39,660 bases of DNA from Thiobacillus sp. (GCF_018780105.1 NZ_JADMKC010000044.1:1-39660); one strand, 5' to 3'; positions 1 through 9,682 are shown, numbered from the stretch's first letter. Notes: generated by a model from the letters alone, not told the origin. A program made the numbers and translations.

Positions 1-40
1 ATTTCCGGGGTTTCGGGGATGAGCGGGGTCGCCTTTTCTT

Positions 41-79
41 TGGTTACTTTCTTTTGGCGAAACCAAAAGAAAGTGACTA
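41..79. repeat. Long inverted repeat, dispersed-repeat-like hairpin
   Basis: The arms at 43-57 and 63-77 pair over 15 positions with one G-T wobble (core ACTTTCTTTTGG / CCAAAAGAAAGT) around a 5-base loop, and the pairing can be stretched to 41-79 with a further wobble. A/T-rich hairpins of this sort next to a C-rich stretch are familiar as dispersed elements at gene ends in beta- and gammaproteobacteria (recollection, not a search). It could terminate the gene lying to the left of the window. The rest of 1-202 shows no gene and no clear promoter. Confidence 0.6.
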
Positions 80-202
80 GCCGCCGGGCTACCCCCGGCC
101 AACGGTCAGCAGCCAACCAACAGCAACCTCACCCCCCGCTCCAGCCTCATGGATAATCCCAGCTAAACACAGCCAGGCCACTCCACCCCACACCCCCGCC
201 TC

Positions 203-3200
203 ATGCCAAGCCCCCTAAATATCGCCGAAGCCCTCTCCCCCGCCCGCTCGGCGGTGGTCGAAGCCTGCGCCGGCAGCGGCAAGACCTGGCTGCTGGTCTC
301 GCGCATGATCCGCCTGCTGCTGGCGGGCGCGCCGCCGTCTGAGCTGCTGGCGATCACGTTTACGCGCAAGGCGGCGCAGGAAATGACCGACCGCCTGCAT
401 GAATGGCTGCGCTTGCTGGCGCTGGCGGACGACGCGACGGTGCGCGATTTTTTGCGTCAGCGCGCCGTGCCGGACGACGAGATCGAGGTGCTGTTGCCGC
501 GCGCGCGCGGGCTGCTGGAAACGGTATTGACGGCACAGCCAGGGCCGACGGTGACGACTTTTCACGGCTGGTTTCTCGATCTGCTGAAGCGTGCGCCGAT
601 GGAGTTTGGCGTGCCGTGGGGAGCGCCGCTGCTGGAACGTCCCAGCCAGCTCGAAAGCGAGGTGCGCGACCGGCTGCTGACGCAGTGCGCGGCGGCGCCC
701 GAATCGCCCAATGGCGTGGCTTTGCTGGCACTGCTGGACGCCATCGGCGAACACAATCTGCAGGCTTTGCTGCGGCATTTTTTGCAGGCGCGGGCGGAAT
801 GGTGGGCGTATACCGCGGGCCAGCCCGACCCGGTGGCGTATGCGCTGGATCAGCTGCGCCCGGGCTTGCATGCCGATCTGGAAAGCGATCCGGTGGCGGC
901 ATTCTGGGCCGATGAGGCGATGGCGGCGCGGGTCAAACGGGTGGGCTTTGCGCTGGAAAAAGGCGGCAAGAGCGAGCGCGATCGCGCGCCGGAAATCCAG
1001 CGCAGTCTGGCACTCGACCCCGACACCGCGCACGCCGCGCTGATGAAGTATTTGATGACCGATGGCAAGCGGCGCAAGAAGCAGGCGACGAAGGAACTGG
1101 AAAAGGCGCTCGGCGCTGAACTCGACACCTATCTGCGCGATCTCGACACACTGGAAACCGCGCTCGAAACCATCGCCGCGATCCAGACCGATATCCGCAT
1201 CTGGAACCTCAACCGCCACGGCCTGCTGCTCGGCCACGCGCTGCTCGCGGCGTATCAGGACGCCAAGTTGCAACAGGGCGTGATCGATTTTGCCGATGCC
1301 GAATGGCAGGCCTGCCGCTTGCTGCAAAGCGAGGAACACGCGCCGGGGCTGGCGCTGAAGCTCGATGCGCGCTATCGGCATTTATTGCTCGACGAATTTC
1401 AGGACACCAATCCGCTGCAGTGGCAGGCACTGTCGACCTGGCTCACGGCGGCGCGCGAGGCCGACAGCGACATGACGGTGTTCATGGTGGGCGACCCCAA
1501 GCAGGCGATCTACCGTTTCCGCCGCGGCGAGGCGCGCGTGTTCACCGCCGCGGCGGAGTTTCTGCACAGCCATTTTGGCGCGCCGCTGTTCAGCACCACC
1601 ATGACGCGACGGCTGTCGCCGGCGGTGGTGCAGGCGCTCAATCCGGTGTTCGCTGATGTCGGTGGCTTTGCGCCGCACAGCCACGCACCCGAAAACGAAT
1701 CCCGCCCCGGCGCGCTGCGCTGCCTGCCGATCCGCGTAGAAAAGACCGAAGCCCCGACGACACATACCTTGCGCAACCCGCTCACCACGCCGCTCGAAGA
1801 AGCCGCCGACCGCGCGGTGCATGTCGAGGCCGCCCGCTTTGCCGCCGTGCTGCGCGACGACATCCTCGGGCGCTGGGGCGTGACGGACAAACAGGGCACG
1901 CGCCCCGCCCGCCCCGGCGACGTGATGGCGCTGGTAAAAAAGCGTACCCATCTGGCGCTGTACGAACGCGAACTGAACAAGGCTGGCATTCCCTTCATCA
2001 CCTCGCGGCGCGGCGGCCTGCTGCACGCGCTGGAAGCACAGGATCTGATCGCGCTGCTGGAAACCCTGCTGCTGCCGCACGCCGAGCTGAAACTGGCGCA
2101 TGCGCTGAAGAGCCCGCTGTTTGGCTGCAGCGACGACGACCTGCTGCGCATATTTTCTGTCCAACCCGGCGCTGTGCAGGCCAGCGCTGTGCCGGCCGGT
2201 CACGAATCGCGTGGCTGGGCACGCCTGGCGGCGCTGTCCGCACAGGCCGATTGCCCGCCCGCCCTCGCGCGCGCGGCGCAACTGCTCGACGGCTGGCGCG
2301 CACAACTAGGCGCGCTGCCGGTACACGACCTGCTCGACCGCATCTACTACGAGGGCGACCTGGAAGCGCGCTACGCCGCCGCGGCCCCCGCGGCGATGCG
2401 CCCGCAGATTGCCGCCAACCTGCGCGCCTTCATGCAGCTGGCGCTGACGCAAGGCGCCGGGCGCTACCCGACGCTGGCCGGTTTCATCCGCGAACTGGCC
2501 TCACTGATCGATGACAGCGACGCCGCGCCTGGCGAGGGGCTGGCGGCGGACGGCGCCAACGCGGTGCGGCTGCTCACCATTCACGGCTCCAAGGGGCTGG
2601 AAGCGCCGATCGTCTGGCTGCTCGGCGGCAGCGACCATGCGCGCGGCGACAGCTACGCGGTGCTGGCGCCGTGGCCGCCCACGGCGGCGCAGCCCGAACA
2701 CTTTTCCCTGTTCGGCAAACTGGACGAGCGCGGCGCTTGGCGCGAACGCTGGTTTAGCGACGAAGCCGAACTGGCGCAGCGCGAATCCGACAACCTGCTG
2801 TATGTGGCGCTCACCCGCGCCGAGCAGGGCCTGATCGTCAGCGGCGATGCAGCGAAAAACGCCTGGCTGCAGCGCGTCGAGGCGGCGTGGCAAGACATGG
2901 CGCTGCCGCCCGACCTGCCGCCTGCAGCCGCGTCAGCGCCGCCGCCGCAGCCCGCTTCGCTGCCGCGCATGCACGCCCCCGCCGTCGGTCAGCGGCTGGC
3001 GCCGGCCGCCGCCAACCCTGTCGCCGCCAGCGGCGAACTGTTTCACGCCTGCCTCGAAGTGCTTGCGCCGCCCGGCGTGTCGTTGGGGCCAGCGCCGCCC
3101 GGCGTCACCGGCCTCAACGGCACGCCGCGCGATCTGCCCGCGCTGGCGCAACGTCTCAAGCTTGCGACAGCGCTTGCCGAGATCGAAAGCGCAGCCCGCG

Positions 3201-3529
3201 CGCTGCTCGCAAAGCCCCATCTGGCGCGGTTTTTCGACCCGGCGCAGTATCGCCGCGCGCACAACGAGTTGACGCTGCTGGATGCCGGCGGACGCACGCA
3301 AAGGCTTGATCGCGTGGTGGAATTCGACGATGCGGTGTGGCTGATCGACTACAAGACCGGCGCGGACGACTGTAGCGCCAGTGAAACACTGCTGATCGAG
3401 CGGCATCGCCCGCAACTGGCGGCCTATCAAATGCTGCTTACCGCGCTTTATCCCGAGCGTCCCATTCACGCCGCGCTACTGCTGGCCGATGGCCGGCTGG
3501 TGCCCCTGCCTCCGGAGCCCTCCCTGTGA
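203..3529 (+). CDS. UvrD/RecB-like helicase-nuclease (AddA/RecB type)
   Basis: Superfamily 1A DNA helicase with a C-terminal RecB-type nuclease, expected to process double-strand DNA ends for recombination repair. Seen in the 1108-aa product: Walker A AGSGKT (about 23-28), motif Ia TFTRKAA, the DEFQDTN Walker B (from 397), GDPKQAIYRFRRGE, the late helicase motifs LLTIHGSKGLE and LLYVALTRAE, and a nuclease end with His948 (GELFHACLE), LDRVVEF and IDYKTG (Asp1049, Lys1051). The length fits AddA/RecB-like proteins. In AddAB systems a second nuclease subunit gene usually sits just upstream; it would lie outside this window. The ATG start follows a C-rich leader without a clear ribosome site. Its stop overlaps the next gene by 4 bases, suggesting translational coupling. 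Confidence 0.9.
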   Translation: MPSPLNIAEALSPARSAVVEACAGSGKTWLLVSRMIRLLLAGAPPSELLAITFTRKAAQEMTDRLHEWLRLLALADDATVRDFLRQRAVPDDEIEVLLPRARGLLETVLTAQPGPTVTTFHGWFLDLLKRAPMEFGVPWGAPLLERPSQLESEVRDRLLTQCAAAPESPNGVALLALLDAIGEHNLQALLRHFLQARAEWWAYTAGQPDPVAYALDQLRPGLHADLESDPVAAFWADEAMAARVKRVGFALEKGGKSERDRAPEIQRSLALDPDTAHAALMKYLMTDGKRRKKQATKELEKALGAELDTYLRDLDTLETALETIAAIQTDIRIWNLNRHGLLLGHALLAAYQDAKLQQGVIDFADAEWQACRLLQSEEHAPGLALKLDARYRHLLLDEFQDTNPLQWQALSTWLTAAREADSDMTVFMVGDPKQAIYRFRRGEARVFTAAAEFLHSHFGAPLFSTTMTRRLSPAVVQALNPVFADVGGFAPHSHAPENESRPGALRCLPIRVEKTEAPTTHTLRNPLTTPLEEAADRAVHVEAARFAAVLRDDILGRWGVTDKQGTRPARPGDVMALVKKRTHLALYERELNKAGIPFITSRRGGLLHALEAQDLIALLETLLLPHAELKLAHALKSPLFGCSDDDLLRIFSVQPGAVQASAVPAGHESRGWARLAALSAQADCPPALARAAQLLDGWRAQLGALPVHDLLDRIYYEGDLEARYAAAAPAAMRPQIAANLRAFMQLALTQGAGRYPTLAGFIRELASLIDDSDAAPGEGLAADGANAVRLLTIHGSKGLEAPIVWLLGGSDHARGDSYAVLAPWPPTAAQPEHFSLFGKLDERGAWRERWFSDEAELAQRESDNLLYVALTRAEQGLIVSGDAAKNAWLQRVEAAWQDMALPPDLPPAAASAPPPQPASLPRMHAPAVGQRLAPAAANPVAASGELFHACLEVLAPPGVSLGPAPPGVTGLNGTPRDLPALAQRLKLATALAEIESAARALLAKPHLARFFDPAQYRRAHNELTLLDAGGRTQRLDRVVEFDDAVWLIDYKTGADDCSASETLLIERHRPQLAAYQMLLTALYPERPIHAALLLADGRLVPLPPEPSL

Positions 3530-4125
3530 TCGACAAGCCCTATTCCGAATCCTGCGAACAGAATCGCGAACCCATCCTGGCGGTGCTGCGCGTCGCCTTT
3601 GCCGACCGTCATCGGGTCCTTGAAATCGGCAGCGGCACCGGCCAGCACGCTGTTTATTTCGCGGCCGAACTGCCGCATCTGGTCTGGCAAACCGCCGATG
3701 TGCGGGCGCATCACCCCGGCATTCACGCCTGGCTGAATGAGGCCGCGCTGCCCAACGTGCTGCCGCCGCTGGAACTCGACGTCAACCAGCGCCCGTGGCC
3801 CAGCGGCAGCTACGACGCGGTGTTTTCGGCCAACACCCTGCACATCATGGGCTGGCCCGAAGTGGAACGGTTTTTCGCGGGCGTGGGCGCGCTGCTGGAG
3901 CCGGGCGGCGTGCAGGTGGTGTACGGGCCGTTCAACTATAACGGCCAGTTCACCTCGGAGAGCAACGCGCGCTTCGACGTCTGGCTGAAAGCGCGCGATC
4001 CCGCGTCCGGGGTGCGCGACTTCGAGGCGGTGGATGCCCTGGCGCGTGCGCAGGGTCTGGTCCTGCAGCACGACATCGCCATGCCGGCGAACAACCGCAG
4101 TCTGGTGTGGCAGCGCCCGCTTTAG
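3526..4125 (+). CDS. DUF938 family SAM-dependent methyltransferase
   Basis: Predicted class I methyltransferase of the DUF938 family; substrate unknown. Near the N-terminus the SAM-binding motif I reads VLEIGSGTGQHAVYFA, followed by an acidic loop (TADVRAHHPG) and the motif PLELDVNQRPWP. The segment FSANTLHIMGWPEVE and the GPFNYNGQFTSESN stretch are typical of the family. The product is 199 aa, the normal size. Start is GTG at 3526, overlapping the helicase stop in a GTGA junction, so the two are probably co-transcribed. The functional link to DNA repair is not obvious, and the pairing may be fortuitous. Confidence 0.88.
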   Translation: MIDKPYSESCEQNREPILAVLRVAFADRHRVLEIGSGTGQHAVYFAAELPHLVWQTADVRAHHPGIHAWLNEAALPNVLPPLELDVNQRPWPSGSYDAVFSANTLHIMGWPEVERFFAGVGALLEPGGVQVVYGPFNYNGQFTSESNARFDVWLKARDPASGVRDFEAVDALARAQGLVLQHDIAMPANNRSLVWQRPL

Positions 4126-4189
4126 CGGCCTGTCAACGTCATTTCGTACCTGCGACCCAATTTCATCTTTTTCTTATGAAGGGCTTTGC

Positions 4190-4195
4190 TATAAC
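4190..4195 (+). promoter_or_regulatory. Candidate -10 element for the RHH-like gene
   Basis: TATAAC lies 27 bases before the ATG at 4223, within an A/T-rich stretch (4160-4200) that contrasts with the GC-rich surroundings. No good -35 hexamer is seen at 17 bases, so this is a weak prediction. Confidence 0.35.
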
Positions 4196-4222
4196 GAAAC
4201 CATTCTGAAGCCGGGGGCAATC

Positions 4223-4561
4223 ATGCGTATCGCAGAACTGATTCAACGCTGGAAAGCAGACGAGCCCTCGCATACGTCAGTGTGCACTTACTCTATCAAT
4301 CTACCGCTGCGCGACGCGGCCCGTATCGAAGCCCTGCATCTGATGTACCCCGATCGCAGCGAGTCGCAACTGATGGCCGACCTGATCCGCGCCGCGCTCG
4401 ACGAACTGGAAGTCGCCATGCCCTACGTGCCCGGCAAACGCATCATCGCCGAGGACGACTACGGCGACCCGATCTACGAGGACCTCGGCCCGACGCCACA
4501 GTTTTATTCGCTGTCGCACGAAATCCTGCGCAAGCTCACCCACTCGCAATCGGTCAAATAG
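4223..4561 (+). CDS. Conserved small protein with ribbon-helix-helix-like core
   Basis: Product of 112 aa. The open frame extends upstream, but ATG 4223 is chosen because it lies just after a promoter-like A/T-rich stretch and a GGGGGCAATC ribosome-site-like sequence, and MRIAELIQRW is a natural N-terminus. The segment YSINLPLRDAARIEALHLMY followed by RSESQLMADLIRAALDELE has the strand-helix-helix pattern of a ribbon-helix-helix DNA-binding fold. The C-terminal part (YGDPIYEDLGPTPQFYSLS) is acidic and looks conserved. I recall similar proteins in Pseudomonas carrying an uninformative pilus-tip name, which the sequence does not support. The gene appears monocistronic, with a terminator overlapping its stop. 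Function unknown; a small regulator is possible. Confidence 0.75.
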   Translation: MRIAELIQRWKADEPSHTSVCTYSINLPLRDAARIEALHLMYPDRSESQLMADLIRAALDELEVAMPYVPGKRIIAEDDYGDPIYEDLGPTPQFYSLSHEILRKLTHSQSVK

Positions 4562-4593
4562 CTGTCGGATTTATTTACATCCGCAGCTTTTTT
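4560..4593 (+). terminator. Rho-independent terminator
   Basis: The arm 4560-4570 (AGCTGTCGGAT) pairs with 4579-4588 (ATCCGCAGCT) with a single bulge and an 8-base loop, followed by a run of six T (4588-4593). The hairpin begins within the stop codon of the upstream gene. Confidence 0.8.
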
Positions 4594-4698
4594 CGGCGTG
4601 CGGACTAAATGCAAGCTCCTGTATTCAATCAACAAATCCAAGCTGGTACGCTTGTTGCTGAATAGTCCTTAACAAAAAACCACTATAAGCGGACGAAC

Positions 4699-4935
4699 AT
4701 GTACCTTGGACCTGCCATTCTCTTTGCCCTGTTTGCCAGCCTGTTTTACGTGCCTGGCTTCCTCGATATGCCGCTCGGCGTGCTGACTGCACGCCAGTTC
4801 ATTTCGCAACTGCTGTTTTCGCTGTTCGGCTTGATTGCGCTGGCCTCGCTCGCGCGCTCCATCGAACTCGATCCGGTATGGCCGTGGCGTCCCGAATTCC
4901 GCAAGGCGATGAATGCCCTGCTGGGACGTACCTGA
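4699..4935 (+). CDS. Small two-helix membrane protein
   Basis: A 78-aa protein with two predicted membrane segments: residues 2-20 (LGPAILFALFASLFYVPGF) and about 35-52 (FISQLLFSLFGLIALASLA). They are followed by a short charged C-terminal tail ending PEFRKAMNALLGRT. A GGACG-like ribosome site precedes the ATG. It lies between a terminator and argJ, so it is probably its own transcript. No family is recognised; it is judged real from its clean membrane topology and coding-like composition. Confidence 0.6.
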   Translation: MYLGPAILFALFASLFYVPGFLDMPLGVLTARQFISQLLFSLFGLIALASLARSIELDPVWPWRPEFRKAMNALLGRT

Positions 4936-4989
4936 CCGGTCAGCGGTTTGCCGGGGCGGGCTGCAACGCTGATTTGACGTAGCGCGACA

Positions 4990-4995
4990 TAAAAT
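4990..4995 (+). promoter_or_regulatory. Candidate -10 element for argJ
   Basis: TAAAAT lies 28 bases before the argJ start. The same hexamer occurs shortly before two other gene starts here (36634-36639 before the DUF815 gene; 38885-38890 before phoU). No convincing -35 is seen at standard spacing. Confidence 0.35.
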
Positions 4996-5022
4996 AGCGG
5001 CTTTCTTTCCCGCCCAGCCGCC

Positions 5023-6255
5023 ATGCCTGTCAATCTCTCCGCCCCCGATCCCGCTTCCCTGCTGCCCGTTGCCGGGGTGCGCCTCGGCATTGCGTCTGCC
5101 GGCATCAAGAAGCCCGGTCGCCGCGACATCACCCTGATCGAGCTTGCAGCGGGCGCGCGCGTCGCCGGCGTGTTCACCCAGAACCGCTTTTGCGCCGCGC
5201 CGGTCACGCTGTGCCGCCAGCATCTGGCCCAGACCGCGCAGGGTATCCGCGCCCTCGTCATCAACACCGGCAACGCCAACGCCGGCACCGGCGAAGAAGG
5301 CCTGCGCCGCGCACAACAAACCTGCGAAGCGGTCGCCGCGATCATGCAATGCGCGCCCGAGCAGGTGCTGCCGTTTTCCACCGGGGTGATCCTCGAACCG
5401 CTGCCGATCGACAAGATCCTGCCCGCATTGCCCGCCGCGCAGGCCGACCTTGCCGCCGGGCAATGGAGCGAAGCCGCGCACGCCATCATGACCACCGACA
5501 TCGTCGCCAAGGGCGCATCGCGGCAGGCGCAGGTCGGCGGCAAAACCATTACCGTCACCGGCATCGCCAAAGGCTCCGGCATGATCCACCCCAACATGGC
5601 GACCATGCTCGGCTATGTGGCGACCGATGCCGCGATCGCCCCCGGCCTGATGCAGCAACTGGTGAAGGAAGTGGCCGACGTGTCGTTCAACTGCGTGACG
5701 GTGGACGGCGATACCTCGACCAACGACAGCTTCATCCTGATTGCCACCGGCCAGGCCGGCAACGCTGAAATCGCCGACGCCGCCGGCGCCGATTACGCCG
5801 CGCTGAAAGCCGCCCTCAACGCCGTTTCGATCGAGCTCGCGCAGGCGATGGCGCGCGACGGCGAAGGCGCCACCAAGTTCATGACCATCACGGTAGAAGG
5901 CGGACGCGACCACGCCGAATGCAAGCAGATCGCCTACGCCATCGCGCGCTCGCCGCTGGTGAAAACCGCCTTCTTCGCCAGCGACCCCAACCTCGGCCGC
6001 ATCCTCGCCGCCATCGGCTATGCCGGCGTCGGCGACCTCGACGTCAACACCCTGCAGCTCTATCTGGGCGACGTGCTGGTGGCGGAGAAAGGCGGCCGCG
6101 CAGCCAGCTACACCGAAGATCAGGGTGCGGCCGTAATGAAGGCAGCGGAAATCACGGTACGCGTGGTGCTCAAACGCGGCACCGTGAACGCCACGGTGTG
6201 GACCTGCGATTTCTCCTACGATTACGTGAAGATCAACGCGGAATACCGTTCCTAG
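5023..6255 (+). CDS. argJ: Bifunctional ornithine acetyltransferase / N-acetylglutamate synthase
   Basis: Cytoplasmic arginine-biosynthesis enzyme that moves the acetyl group from N-acetylornithine to glutamate and, in bifunctional forms, also makes N-acetylglutamate from acetyl-CoA. The 410-aa product carries the family's hallmarks: [39 protein letters not shown], and the autocleavage region [16 protein letters not shown] with the nucleophilic Thr194 after Ala193, where the precursor splits into alpha and beta chains. The C-terminal [19 protein letters not shown] and [11 protein letters not shown] are also typical. Length is normal. It is not in an arginine operon here, which is common in betaproteobacteria. 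Whether it uses acetyl-CoA cannot be read from the sequence. Confidence 0.96.
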   Translation: MPVNLSAPDPASLLPVAGVRLGIASAGIKKPGRRDITLIELAAGARVAGVFTQNRFCAAPVTLCRQHLAQTAQGIRALVINTGNANAGTGEEGLRRAQQTCEAVAAIMQCAPEQVLPFSTGVILEPLPIDKILPALPAAQADLAAGQWSEAAHAIMTTDIVAKGASRQAQVGGKTITVTGIAKGSGMIHPNMATMLGYVATDAAIAPGLMQQLVKEVADVSFNCVTVDGDTSTNDSFILIATGQAGNAEIADAAGADYAALKAALNAVSIELAQAMARDGEGATKFMTITVEGGRDHAECKQIAYAIARSPLVKTAFFASDPNLGRILAAIGYAGVGDLDVNTLQLYLGDVLVAEKGGRAASYTEDQGAAVMKAAEITVRVVLKRGTVNATVWTCDFSYDYVKINAEYRS

Positions 6256-6307
6256 TTGCATGGCAGAGGGGTCACCGGCCCTCCGCCATCCAGATACTGA
6301 ATCCATC

Positions 6308-6808
6308 ATGACGCTGCAACTCACCCCCGACCAGGTTGCTTTCCTGCAAGGCCCGATGTCGATGAATATCGGCGCGATGGGGCGTGATGGCTGGCCTTGC
6401 GTGTGCCGCGCGCACGGTTGCGTGGTGGCGCGCGACCGGCGTTCGCTGACGGTGTGGCTGTCGGCGCAGCGTGGGAAAAACATACTGGACGCGCTGGATG
6501 CGGGCAGTGCCGTCACGCTGGTGGTCAGCCGGCCGGCCACCCACGCCACGCTGCAGTTGAAGGCCGGGTCGGCGACGCGGGTGGCGGTGAGCGCGGCGCA
6601 CAAGCTGGCGAGCGCCCGCTGCGTGGCGGCGTTCGGCGCAGAACTGGACGCATTGAACTACGGCACGCAAATGTCGGCCCTGGTGAATGCGGCCTTGCCG
6701 GCCGACCATCTGGTGGGGCTGCGTCTGACGCCCGAGGTGGTATTCGACCAGACGCCGGGGCCGCAGTCCGGCAAGGTGCTGGCCGGAACCCTGCGGACAC
6801 GCACATGA
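6308..6808 (+). CDS. Pyridoxamine 5'-phosphate oxidase-like flavin-binding protein
   Basis: A 166-aa protein with a split-barrel, FMN-binding type pattern: an N-terminal strand-rich segment GPMSMNIGAMGRDGWPCVCR, then VWLSAQRGKNILDALDAGSAVTLV, resembling the FMN-binding core of pyridoxamine-phosphate-oxidase-like proteins. The frame opens at 6260, but ATG 6308 gives the natural start MTLQLTPDQVAFLQGP. It ends in an ATGA overlap with the next gene, which itself begins with a related domain, so the two are probably co-translated and may work together. Substrate unknown; true vitamin B6 oxidase activity is unlikely given its short length. Confidence 0.7.
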   Translation: MTLQLTPDQVAFLQGPMSMNIGAMGRDGWPCVCRAHGCVVARDRRSLTVWLSAQRGKNILDALDAGSAVTLVVSRPATHATLQLKAGSATRVAVSAAHKLASARCVAAFGAELDALNYGTQMSALVNAALPADHLVGLRLTPEVVFDQTPGPQSGKVLAGTLRTRT

Positions 6809-8136
6809 ACATCCCGCTCGAATCGCTGCGCCCCTGCCTCGATGGCGCCATGCCGGCGGTGGTGGCTACATCTGCGCCGGACGGCACACCGAACGTCGCC
6901 TACGTGTCACAGGTACACTTTGTCGACGCCCGGCACGTCGCGCTGTCGTTCCAGTTTTTCAGCAAGACGCGCGAGAACGTGCTGGCGCACCCCTATGCCG
7001 AGGTGCAGGTGATCGAGCCGGGCAGCTTCCGCCACTTCCGGCTGCGCGTGCAGTACCTGCGCACCGAAACGGCGGGGCCGCTGTTCGAATACATGCGCGC
7101 ACAGCTCGCCGGCATCGCGGCGAAGACGGGCATGGACAAGGTGTTCGTGTTGCGTGGTGCGGATGTCTACCGCGTGCTCGATATCGAAAACGTCGACCCG
7201 CAGTTGCCGCCCGCGCCGCCGCTGCCGGATGCCTTGCTGGCGCTGCGCCGCGCGTTCGACCATCTGGGCGCGTGCGACGATCTGGCGCTGCTGGCCGACC
7301 GTGCGCTGGCCGCGCTCACGCATGGTTTTGGCATCCGCCATGCCTTGCTGGCGATGCTCGACGCCAAGCTCGATGCCACGCCCGGCGCGCCCGGCAGCGC
7401 GCTTTACACCCTGGCCAGCCAGGGCTACCCGGTGTCGGGCGTGGGCGCGGAAGTGGCGCTCGGCGAAGGCCTGATCGGTGTGGCCGCGCAGGAAAAAATC
7501 CCGGTGCGCATCAACCACCGCACGCCCGACTACACCTATCACGCCGCGCTGCGGGTTGCCGATCCGGTGTTGCCGCGCATTCCGCTGCCGGTGCTGGCCA
7601 ACCCGCACAGCCAGATTGCCGTGCCGCTGGTTCATGGCGACCGCCTGCTGGGCGTGCTCTATGCCGAAAGCGAGCAAGACGCCTTTTTCAGCCACACCGA
7701 CGAGGACGCACTGGTCGTCTACGGCCGCCATCTGGCCGCGCTGATCGACCGCATCGCCGCACTGCCCGATGACGAGGCCGCGCCAGGCGCGCTCCCCGCC
7801 GCAACGCAATCCGGTGCGCCGCTGGCGGTGCGCTATTTCGCGCACGACCACAGCGTGTTCATCGACAACGACTACCTGATCAAGGGCGTGGCGGGCAGCA
7901 TTCTGTGGGCGCTGCTGAACGAGCACGCCGCGCATGGCCGCCACGAATTTTCCAACCGCGAGCTGCGGCGCGACCCGCGCCTGCCGCTGCCGGATTTTGC
8001 CGACAACCTGGAAACGCGGCTGATCCTGCTGCAGCGGCGGCTGGCCGAGCGCTGTCCGGACATTGCGCTCGAAAAGACCGGGCGCGGGCGGTTCCGGCTC
8101 AATCTCGCCCGGCCGCTGGCGCTGGGCGCGGCCTGA
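6805..8136 (+). CDS. Split-barrel flavin domain - GAF domain - C-terminal winged-helix-like protein
   Basis: Start ATG 6805 overlaps the preceding stop (ATGA) and gives 443 aa. Domains read by eye: residues 1-135, a pyridoxamine-phosphate-oxidase-like split barrel (MPAVVATSAPDGTPNVAYVS, FFSKTRENVLAHPYAEVQV); about 155-325, a GAF-type sensor (LGEGLIGVAAQEKIPVRIN and IAVPLVHGDRLLGVLYAES); about 345-440, a C-terminal region starting FAHDHSVFIDNDYLIKGVAG and ending in a basic hairpin-like GRGRFRLN, which resembles a winged-helix or response-regulator-like output. No membrane segment is seen. It probably senses a small ligand or redox state through flavin and GAF modules. The function of the output domain is uncertain. 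Confidence 0.72.
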   Translation: MNIPLESLRPCLDGAMPAVVATSAPDGTPNVAYVSQVHFVDARHVALSFQFFSKTRENVLAHPYAEVQVIEPGSFRHFRLRVQYLRTETAGPLFEYMRAQLAGIAAKTGMDKVFVLRGADVYRVLDIENVDPQLPPAPPLPDALLALRRAFDHLGACDDLALLADRALAALTHGFGIRHALLAMLDAKLDATPGAPGSALYTLASQGYPVSGVGAEVALGEGLIGVAAQEKIPVRINHRTPDYTYHAALRVADPVLPRIPLPVLANPHSQIAVPLVHGDRLLGVLYAESEQDAFFSHTDEDALVVYGRHLAALIDRIAALPDDEAAPGALPAATQSGAPLAVRYFAHDHSVFIDNDYLIKGVAGSILWALLNEHAAHGRHEFSNRELRRDPRLPLPDFADNLETRLILLQRRLAERCPDIALEKTGRGRFRLNLARPLALGAA

Positions 8137-8171
8137 TCCGGCACGCGGCGAAAACCCCTGCCATCGACCGG

Positions 8172-8188
8172 CTGAGCGATGCGCTCAG
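8172..8188. terminator. Hairpin between convergent genes
   Basis: CTGAGCG (8172-8178) and CGCTCAG (8182-8188) form a perfect 7-bp stem with a 3-base loop between two convergent genes, overlapping the pirin stop codon. There is no T run, so intrinsic termination is uncertain. The same stem occurs at 29652-29671. Confidence 0.4.
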
Positions 8189-9078
8189 GACAGATGTCCC
8201 ATTTTCCCGCTCTGATAATCGGTCATCGCCTGGCGGATTTCTGCGGCAGTGTTCATCACGAACGGGCCGCTGCCGACGATGGGTTCATGGATCGGCTCGC
8301 CGCATAACAGCAAAACCGTGGCCTCGTCGGCGCGCTCGATGCGCAGCCGCGTTCCGGCACGTTCGAACAAGCCGACCTCGGCCGCCCTGAGCGGGGTGTC
8401 TGAACCGCTCACCTGCAGTTCGCCCTTGAGCACCAGCAGCGCAACGGTGTGGCCCTCGGGCAACGCGAACTCGATCGGCTGCGCACTGGCCAGCCGCAGG
8501 TCCCACAGCTGGATCGGCGTGAACGTATGCGCGGGGCCTTTGACCCCGGCATACTCGCCAGCGATGACGCGTACGCTGCCCTGCCCGTTTGGCATGGCCA
8601 CCCGCGGAATCTCGCTGCTCAATATGCCCTGGTAGCGCGGCGGCGACATTTTGTCTTTGGCCGGCAGGTTGACCCACAACTGGATCATCTCGAAGCGGCC
8701 GCCCTTCTGTGCGAAATCGCGGCCGTGGAATTCCTCGTGCACCACGCCGGAAGCAGCCGTCATCCACTGCACGTCGCCCGGGCCGATGCGACCCCCGCCG
8801 CCCGACGAATCGCGATGCTCGACCTCGCCGTCGTACACGATGGTGACGGTCTCGAAGCCGCGGTGCGGATGCTCGCCAACGCCGAGGCGTTCGTGGGTCG
8901 GCGGAAACTCGGCCGGCCCGGCGTAATCGAGCAGCAGGAACGGGCTGAGCGCCGCGCCCATGTCCGGATAGGCGAACAGGGTCTGCACCGGGAAGCCGTC
9001 GCCGACCCAGTGGCCGCCGTTGCTGCGCAGGATGCGGCTGAGCGGTTTGCCGGAAGAAAGATTACGGGATGTCGTCAT
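8185..9078 (-). CDS. Pirin family protein
   Basis: A 297-aa bicupin of the pirin family; members are Fe(II)-binding quercetin-dioxygenase-like enzymes or redox-sensing co-regulators. The metal-binding set is complete: His70 and His72 in GEHPHRGFETVTIV, His114 and Glu116 in GVVHEEFHG. The C-terminal cupin includes the LLLCGEPIHEPIVGSGPFVMN stretch that is characteristic of the family. A strong AGGAG sits 6 bases before the ATG. It lies 19 bases downstream of the TMEM175-like gene on the same strand, so the two are probably co-transcribed. Catalytic activity cannot be judged from sequence. Confidence 0.93.
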   Translation of the reverse strand: MTTSRNLSSGKPLSRILRSNGGHWVGDGFPVQTLFAYPDMGAALSPFLLLDYAGPAEFPPTHERLGVGEHPHRGFETVTIVYDGEVEHRDSSGGGGRIGPGDVQWMTAASGVVHEEFHGRDFAQKGGRFEMIQLWVNLPAKDKMSPPRYQGILSSEIPRVAMPNGQGSVRVIAGEYAGVKGPAHTFTPIQLWDLRLASAQPIEFALPEGHTVALLVLKGELQVSGSDTPLRAAEVGLFERAGTRLRIERADEATVLLLCGEPIHEPIVGSGPFVMNTAAEIRQAMTDYQSGKMGHLS

Positions 9079-9097
9079 GAGAACTCCTGGGCGGGGA

Positions 9098-9682
<585 letters not shown>

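Noticed and set aside
4669..6603. 644-aa minus-strand open frame antisense to argJ
   Set aside because: It mirrors argJ and the next gene, is rich in His, Gly and Arg as expected of antisense GC-rich DNA, and shows no motif.
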